NCBI GenBank assembly: GCA_021464415.1
Contig: JAKCWG010000723.1
Location: forward strand, 1 to 64,000
Reading direction: 5' to 3'
From: Lonicera japonica
Taxonomy: Eukaryota > Streptophyta > Magnoliopsida > Dipsacales > Caprifoliaceae
Length of the DNA stretch: 64,000 nucleotides
Shown piece after piece: positions 58,781-64,000 of the stretch (position 1 is the first letter of the stretch; every line of letters starts with the position of its first letter). Under the pieces are notes generated by a model. The model was not told where the DNA came from. It saw only the letters and a list, made by a program, of their open reading frames with translations, and searched no databases. The translations under genes and the position numbers were made by a program.

Positions 58781-60437
58781 TGAGGCCGCTAAAATAGCGC
58801 GTTGCGATAGAGCCCAAGTGCAGGCACGTCAAGTTGTAATATAGTCTCGGAAGTCTGAGTGTCGAACCACAGGGATAAGTGAAAAGGGATGGAATGGATT
58901 ACGGATTAAAGTGTTTTCTGATTCTTGTAAGATGAAACGGTTGTAGAACAACGGAAATGTAAAACAGTTGTGAAAATTAATAAGAAAGCACTAAGGTAGG
59001 TGGAGGTTAGTTACGATTAAAGAGACGGTGATCACTAGCTCACACAAAGATTACAACACAAGATTTCTCGATATATGGTGAATGTTGGTGTATCTCTCAA
59101 TAGCAAAGGGTGCGACGCTAGGCGACTCATTCCCGAGTTGAAGCTATATCGAGAAAGAGACAAACGACATTCCACCAAAGACGGGTTATCATTCCTACCT
59201 CTTAGCTACGGGTGTGAAGCAAGGCAACCCATTCCCGATGAAGCTAATCCGAGATAGATATGACAAACTCATCATTAAAAGATTTAACATAAAGCAAGTG
59301 TAGTAATCTCATGATTTAAAGAATGAAAATTATAAAGTGAATCCTAACAACGAAACGGAATAAGGTTTATGGGATAAATTAGTCAACTCATCATTTATCA
59401 CTTATGGTAGAAAATAAAGAGTCTAAGTATCACATAAAGTGTAAGAAGCACTCAATATATCAATAAATGAATCAAAGATAAGCTAAACAAATTTAAAATC
59501 CATCTATGGAGTTTTAAGAACTATTCATAATTTCTATGAAGAGGGAAAAACTCCATGGATGGGGGAAAGGGACTACAAGCTTTTTAGAACCATATGAATA
59601 TGTTGTATGCTCATTAACAACCAAGAACTAAATATACAAGGCATATAAAGTCTTAACTTAATATGAAAATACCTAGAAAGCTTGAAATAATGGAAGATAT
59701 GATGAAGAAGAAGAATATTCACAAATATTTATCAAACTTTAAATATGGATTGAGCCATTAATCACCAAAAATCATATCACAATCAACCTCCGTAACCTTA
59801 GTAATAGACTACTCCATAATAGATGCAAGAACAAATATCATAGAAGAAGAAATCATTCTTACAAATTAAGCACTTACAATGGAGAAATGAAGAACAATCA
59901 ACAAGTGAGCTCTCCCCTCTCTCTAGAACTCTAAGTGTGTTCAAAACTAGATAATATCTCTACTTTAAGGTAAAAGAAATAATATATATTAAAAGGTAGA
60001 AAAATATCTAACTAAATATCTAAAATAACTTGAACCACTAAAATAGCCCATTTTGGGTGTGAAATGGCCAAGTTGCCAGGGCCATGATCGATCATGGCCA
60101 ACCCATGATCGATCATGGGGTCTTCTGCCTGAATGCCAGTTTGTACCATGATCGATCATGGTTAACCCATGATCGATCATGCTTCTGGGAAATTCCTCAG
60201 ATCAGCATTTTGCGAGCTTTTCACTAGCGCTTGATCAATCATTCGAAGGCCATTGCATCCTATGCCTATAAACACATAGAAACACAACAAAAGCACACCT
60301 AGCGGGACGATGTTAGATACAAAACTCGCCAAGACACTAATCTCGAGATAAGTGGATAATTAGGCAGAATTAAAGCAACAAACGCGACATGCGACTCCGA
60401 GAAAGAGCTTATGCATGACAATATTATGCATTTATCA
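58781..60437 (-). repeat. 3' LTR of the Athila/Tat-like element
   Basis: 1657 bp. In element orientation TGATAAATGCATAATATTGTC to GCGGCCTCA. The polypurine tract abuts it at 60438. Collinear with 57407-58780 and with the solo LTR 35010-46639. Confidence 0.88.
60080..60181. repeat. CATGATCGATCATG palindrome cluster in 3' LTR
   Basis: Four perfect copies with differing outer arms: GGCC...GGCC (60080-60099), CCC...GGG (60103-60120), ACC...GGT (about 60145-60162) and 60168-60181. Two pairs, about 3-5 bp within a pair and about 25 bp (cttctgcctgaatgccag) between pairs. The cluster is 255-357 bases from the LTR start. Confidence 0.95.
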
Positions 60438-60451
60438 ACTCCCCTCAACTT
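60438..60451 (-). other. polypurine tract of the Athila/Tat-like element
   Basis: Minus strand AAGTTGAGGGGAGT abuts the LTR start TGATAAATG. The same motif recurs at 61500-61513 and 63566-63580. Confidence 0.88.
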
Positions 60452-61789
60452 ATCTCTTGCTAGTCCCTTAGCAAGACAAAAAAAATTATAATAATTACAA
60501 AAGCACTACGCTATACAAAAAGTTGTTAACTTCTAAGTTCCCAAAGAAGACGAGTTGCATCTCGTGAAGGTTTTCAGAAATGATACCTACAAACATTAGG
60601 AGTTTGATCATGATGAATGATGAGAATGAAGATTCAAGTTTCAATTTGCAAAGCAAAAGGCATTACTATCAATTTTCCAGAACGATGGACTTTTGAATGA
60701 TCATCTAATTCGCCTATCTCCTTTAGAACACAATCCCATATTCTCCAATGCTCACATACTAGACTTCGATTCAAGCAATTCAATATAAACACAAAGAGTC
60801 ATAGTCATTTGAGAAGGAAGAGAGAACTTTTTCAAAAACAAAAGCTCCGAGATTTGTCAATTCTAAGCACTTTCTTTATCTTTTCTTGGAAATTTTTGCT
60901 AAATTAGATCAGGGCGGTTTTCATCTCTATGAGGGGCAGCGGTCTCACTTATGAAATTTCTCATTATTGCTCATTCATTGGAGCATAAAGGAAGCTATTC
61001 ACCCTTTCCCATATGGTAACCTTTACCCATCCGTAATATTAGACAAAGAGACTTAAGATTTAGTCAAGTGAAGCTTTAAGTCAATATTAGGATAAAAGTC
61101 ATCCAAGTTATCAAAGTGCTAAGCTTTTGTCCTCTCATTGGAGGATCTTTTTTTTTTTTTTTTTTTATATAGAGCTTCCATCATTTTTGGACAAAAATTT
61201 CTCTTCTCTCAATGAAAATAAATCTAGGTGTTATAACCGAATTGGAAACAACCAAAGCAATCTAGCATGTGGAGCAAGAGAATATAACGGGATATGAGAC
61301 TAAGTGGAGCAAGGCAATTTAGATTATCATTCAAATTCCTATCCAAATCAAAGAATTCATGCCAAAAGCTAATGAAACCATAGTCTTCATTAAACAAAAC
61401 ATCAGTCAATCATCAATTTTCAAACTTCTCAAAAAAAATTTGAACATATCTCTTTTACTCATGGAAATGAACAATAGCAAGCCAAACAATAACAACGTAC
61501 CCCCCTCAACTTGAAACAAACATTGTCCTCAATGGAAAGAGAACAATAACAACGCACGGGAGGGCTACTTTGGCTTTGCTTTCCATGAGACAAAAATCAG
61601 AGATAAACAACAACTATTCACAAAACGGGTTAGAATTAGAATTCGAAAACAAAAACCATAACATTCAACTAATAAAACCAAGTTCTAAAGTTAACATCAT
61701 GTCAGGAATCTAATACAACCCAAAAGGAATAAAATAAAACTAAGCATAAATATAACTACTTAAAGAGTTTTCAGGCTATCTCATCATCG
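60452..61789 (-). mobile_element. untranslated region between accessory ORF and 3' LTR
   Basis: 1.3 kb without coding potential. It contains a poly-T run (about 61148-61167) and a second purine tract (61500-61513). Confidence 0.7.
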
Positions 61790-62986
61790 TCACATCTCAG
61801 GGGGTGGTGGTGGTGGAAAACGACCATACAACGCCTCGAACTGCTGGCGTATGAACTCCTGCTGGGTCGCCATCTGAGCTGCAACTCGTGCCTCGACCTG
61901 GGCTGCAATATCTGCCTCCAAACGGTCCTGACGCAATACCATAATCTCTACCCTCTCATTGACGCTAGCAAACCCGGTCTGCATCAAAGCAGTCATCTGC
62001 TCAAACTGCTCTCTCATGAATTCCCTCGTGTCATCTACCGGTCCAGAGCTTGCCCGTCTTCTCCACCTTGAGGGGCCCGGGATATCTGCTCCTGCTTCTT
62101 CTGCCCCCTCTTCTTCAGACTCGACTTGAGGAGGTGCGGTTGAAGAACTTGGCCGGTTCCTCAATTGACCAGCGGCTCGAGTTTGGGTAGATCGGTTAAG
62201 CGGTGCTCGAGGCATTTTCTTCACATCCTCATCTCTCTCAGTTACCCCCGCTCGCAAACAGACCTTAGTGATCAAAGACCCAAATTTGATTGTTTCGTTG
62301 TGGGCGACTAAGTCTATGATTCTCGCAACTCGCCCAATGATATGGCGAAGCAAACAAATGCGCTTGTTCATTGCGATAGCGTATAGTACATACGCTTGAG
62401 AAGGGTACAGGTGCTGGGTATGAGATGTTGGGTCCAAAGCATTGGCAACTACAAGCCACAACGTCCTAAAGCTATCATGTAAATTGGCCCTATCAAATTG
62501 AGTTCCAATCCACTCCATTTGTCTACCAGCTATATATGTAGCTAAATCGCTAGCTCTTGGTTCCTCATAAGGGGTTCCATCAGAATAAGGGAGATCGTGG
62601 GCATTGGGCGGCAAAGCCGGGATTCCCGTAATCTCACTCAACACCTCGAGGTTAAAATGAACCGTCCTACCTCGAACATGAGCAACATATGTATATGGTG
62701 CATTTGGAACTTGAATTAAACTTGCAACAAATTCACGACAAATGGTGAGATTACATTGAGTACCTTGTTGACGCAAGTAGTTAATCCACCCCGGATATTG
62801 CTCAAACGTTGCTCGTTGAGGAAAATCGTCGAGCGAACCAATGTAGACTGGCCTCTCAATGACTACCGTCCTCGTCTTGAAAGCATAATTCCACCATTCG
62901 AATTCTTGGCGGCTTCGAAATCCGCGGTAGCCACCCCTTGCGGCTTGGATTTCAAGTGGCTTGGTGGGAGGGTTAGATGAAGCCAT
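61790..62986 (-). CDS. accessory ORF of the gypsy element, putative plant transposon protein
   Basis: A complete 398-codon frame, unbroken and starting with M-A-S-S-N-P-P-T-K-P. Residues about 25-240 resemble the putative plant transposon protein domain (Transposase_32): F-E-W-W-N-Y, R-E-F-V-A-S-L, V-R-G-R-T-V-H-F, I-T-G-I-P and later Y-A-I-A-M-N. Residues about 255-325 are basic, then acidic and low-complexity (E-S-E-E-E-G-A-E-E). Residues 330-385 form a helical, probably coiled-coil tail, ending in P-P-P-P-P-P-E-M. Such ORFs follow pol in Athila/Tat-type elements; their role is unknown. The start is chosen as the first ATG; the frame has no upstream alternative. Full openness contrasts with the damaged integrase. 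Confidence 0.8.
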   Translation of the reverse strand: MASSNPPTKPLEIQAARGGYRGFRSRQEFEWWNYAFKTRTVVIERPVYIGSLDDFPQRATFEQYPGWINYLRQQGTQCNLTICREFVASLIQVPNAPYTYVAHVRGRTVHFNLEVLSEITGIPALPPNAHDLPYSDGTPYEEPRASDLATYIAGRQMEWIGTQFDRANLHDSFRTLWLVVANALDPTSHTQHLYPSQAYVLYAIAMNKRICLLRHIIGRVARIIDLVAHNETIKFGSLITKVCLRAGVTERDEDVKKMPRAPLNRSTQTRAAGQLRNRPSSSTAPPQVESEEEGAEEAGADIPGPSRWRRRASSGPVDDTREFMREQFEQMTALMQTGFASVNERVEIMVLRQDRLEADIAAQVEARVAAQMATQQEFIRQQFEALYGRFPPPPPPEM

Positions 62987-63677
62987 AGAAGGATAATGTG
63001 AAGCTTTAGAGGAGGAAGAGATGAGAAATTTCGAGATTTGCTTTGATAGGGCTCGAAATTGGTGAGAAGAGAGAGAAAGGGTATTTTTGGGATGGGATTG
63101 ATGATTGAGGTTTGAAATTGGAAGATTTGAGGGTTGATTCTAGGTGGGGGAGGTTGGTAATGGTGTTTGGGGAAGGTTTGGGATCAAAGGGGGAAGAGGG
63201 GCTAGGGTTTGGAAGAGATTTGGGAGAAGGGGAAGTGAGAAATGGGGGTTTAGGAACGGCGCCCCTGTTTTATTACGGGACCATGATCGATCATGGTATA
63301 CCCATGATCGATCATGGGTCATTCTGCCCAAATGATGCTTTGTACAATGATCGATCATGGGGTGACCATGATATATCGATCATGCTGCCTTCTGCCAAAA
63401 TTCTCTTCTTCCATGATCGATCATGGAATCCCATGATCGATCATCCTTCTTACTGCCATAGAAAATTTTCACCCATGATCGATCATGGGTAGGGCATGAT
63501 CGATCATGCTCCAATCTGCCAGCCAAAAATTTTCTTTGCTCTCTTTGATCTAAAACACCTTATTTCTCCCCTCAACTTGGTCCGTTCAGACTTAATGACA
63601 CCCGAATCTCCGATGACAATTCTTGAAACTCAAAAACACTAACAAAAAACATTATTTACAAAATCGACCCATGCCTT
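62987..63677 (-). mobile_element. untranslated spacer between pol and accessory ORF
   Basis: About 690 bp without credible coding sequence on either strand (overlapping open frames here are products of the palindromes and G-rich text). It contains the palindrome cluster 63281-63509 and the purine tract 63566-63580. Confidence 0.8.
63281..63509. repeat. CATGATCGATCATG palindrome array in the internal spacer
   Basis: Eight copies: 63281-63296, 63301-63318, about 63347-63360, a decayed atatatcgatcatg copy near 63366-63384, 63411-63426, 63430-63444, 63472-63489 and 63494-63509. They come in four pairs, with 4-6 bp within a pair and 25-30 bp spacers that share tctgcc text, as in the LTR cluster. 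Confidence 0.95.
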
Positions 63678-64000
63678 TTAGGCATAAGTCGGGTCTTCGA
63701 GAGGGGTGGACTCCTCTCGAACTGGGAATTCCAAAAACGGCTTAAGACGTTGTCCATTCACCTTGAAAATGTAGCCGGTTTTGGGATCCTCAACATTCAC
63801 AGCCCCAAAAGGAAATACTTGACAGACAACATAGGGGCCGGTCCAACGAGACTTTAACTTCCCGGGGAAGAGATGCAACCGAGTGTCATAAACAAGAACT
63901 TTGTGCCCAAGTTTGAATTATTTCCTCAAAATGGATTTATCATGAAAGATTTTGGCACGTTCCTTGCTTATTTTTGCATTATCATAAGCATCTCTTCTTA
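63678..64000 (-). pseudogene. gypsy integrase C-terminus (Athila/Tat type)
   Basis: Minus-strand frame from the window edge: A-Y-D-N-A-K-I-S-K-E-R, H-D-K, then an in-frame TAA (63918-63920), L-G-H-K-V-L-V-Y-D, L-H-L-F-P-G-K-L-K-S-R-W-T-G-P, G-A-V, and F-K-V-N-G-Q-R-L-K-P-F-L. This is the C-terminal domain of gypsy integrase typical of the Athila/Tat group. The stop codon makes this copy non-functional unless read through. Confidence 0.9.

Larger units (their letters stand above)
58781..64000 (-). mobile_element. Athila/Tat-like Ty3/gypsy element, 3' half (runs off window)
   Basis: On the minus strand: integrase C-terminus (63678-64000), untranslated spacer with palindromes, a 398-codon accessory ORF, a polypurine tract and the 3' LTR (58781-60437). 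The extra ORF after pol and the integrase tail motif K-L-K-S-R-W-T-G-P suit the Athila/Tat branch. The 5' half lies beyond the window, so TSD and intactness cannot be tested. Confidence 0.85.

Noticed and set aside
63112..63492. Open 126-codon frame on the plus strand
   Set aside because: Composed of G-rich text and the palindromes, which read open in several frames; lies in the spacer of a minus-strand element.

Overview
This is plant nuclear DNA, most likely from a flowering plant. It is AT-rich and dominated by nested LTR retrotransposons and plant-type DNA transposons. I found no convincing intact housekeeping gene. The only host-like material is a small tandem array of coiled-coil / leucine-zipper gene fragments (about 8.5-11.7 kb, continuing at 21.7 kb). 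Most insertions can be ordered from their target-site duplications (TSDs).

Layout. (1) 1-7530: a Ty3/gypsy element with very long LTRs. The window opens in one LTR; a primer-binding site, a decayed 1.3-kb interior, a polypurine tract and a second LTR follow. The second LTR is split by a minus-strand Ty1/copia gag-pol remnant (about 2095-6720). (2) 8550-11708 and 21687-21978: the tandem array, in which a 1.58-kb solo gypsy LTR (11709-21686, TSD gtagg) sits. That LTR was itself split by a full-length 8.4-kb minus-strand copia element (12377-20772). (3) 21979-32127: gypsy LTR debris, a 230-bp direct duplication, a 36-base C run and AT-rich DNA without a recognised gene. (4) 32136-34400: a hAT-like non-autonomous transposon (8-bp TSD gtggtgag) holding a solo Sirevirus-type LTR. 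(5) 35010-46639: a solo gypsy LTR (TSD ttttg) split by a gag-only Sirevirus-like retrotransposon (36016-45916), whose gag is split by a CACTA (En/Spm) transposon (38418-44347). The CACTA element keeps an open three-exon TNP2-type transposase and a second gene joining a gag-like domain to a TNPA-like protein.

(6) 47804-48150: a 347-bp miniature LTR element with perfect TSD. (7) 51108-56378: a minus-strand copy of the long gypsy LTR. It is split by another gypsy LTR, which contains a 498-bp TRIM (54856-55353, perfect TSD). (8) 57407-64000: one gypsy LTR interrupted by the 3' half of an Athila/Tat-like element on the minus strand: integrase C-terminus, a 398-aa accessory ORF, polypurine tract and LTR.

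The most unusual signal is a set of near-perfect palindromes of the type CATGATCGATCATG. They recur in pairs at one fixed slot of the Athila/Tat-like LTRs and again between pol and the accessory ORF of the same element. A different palindrome (core AGTCGACT) forms similar arrays in the Sirevirus-type LTRs. Nothing here is a cellular pathway; the genes present serve, or once served, transposition.
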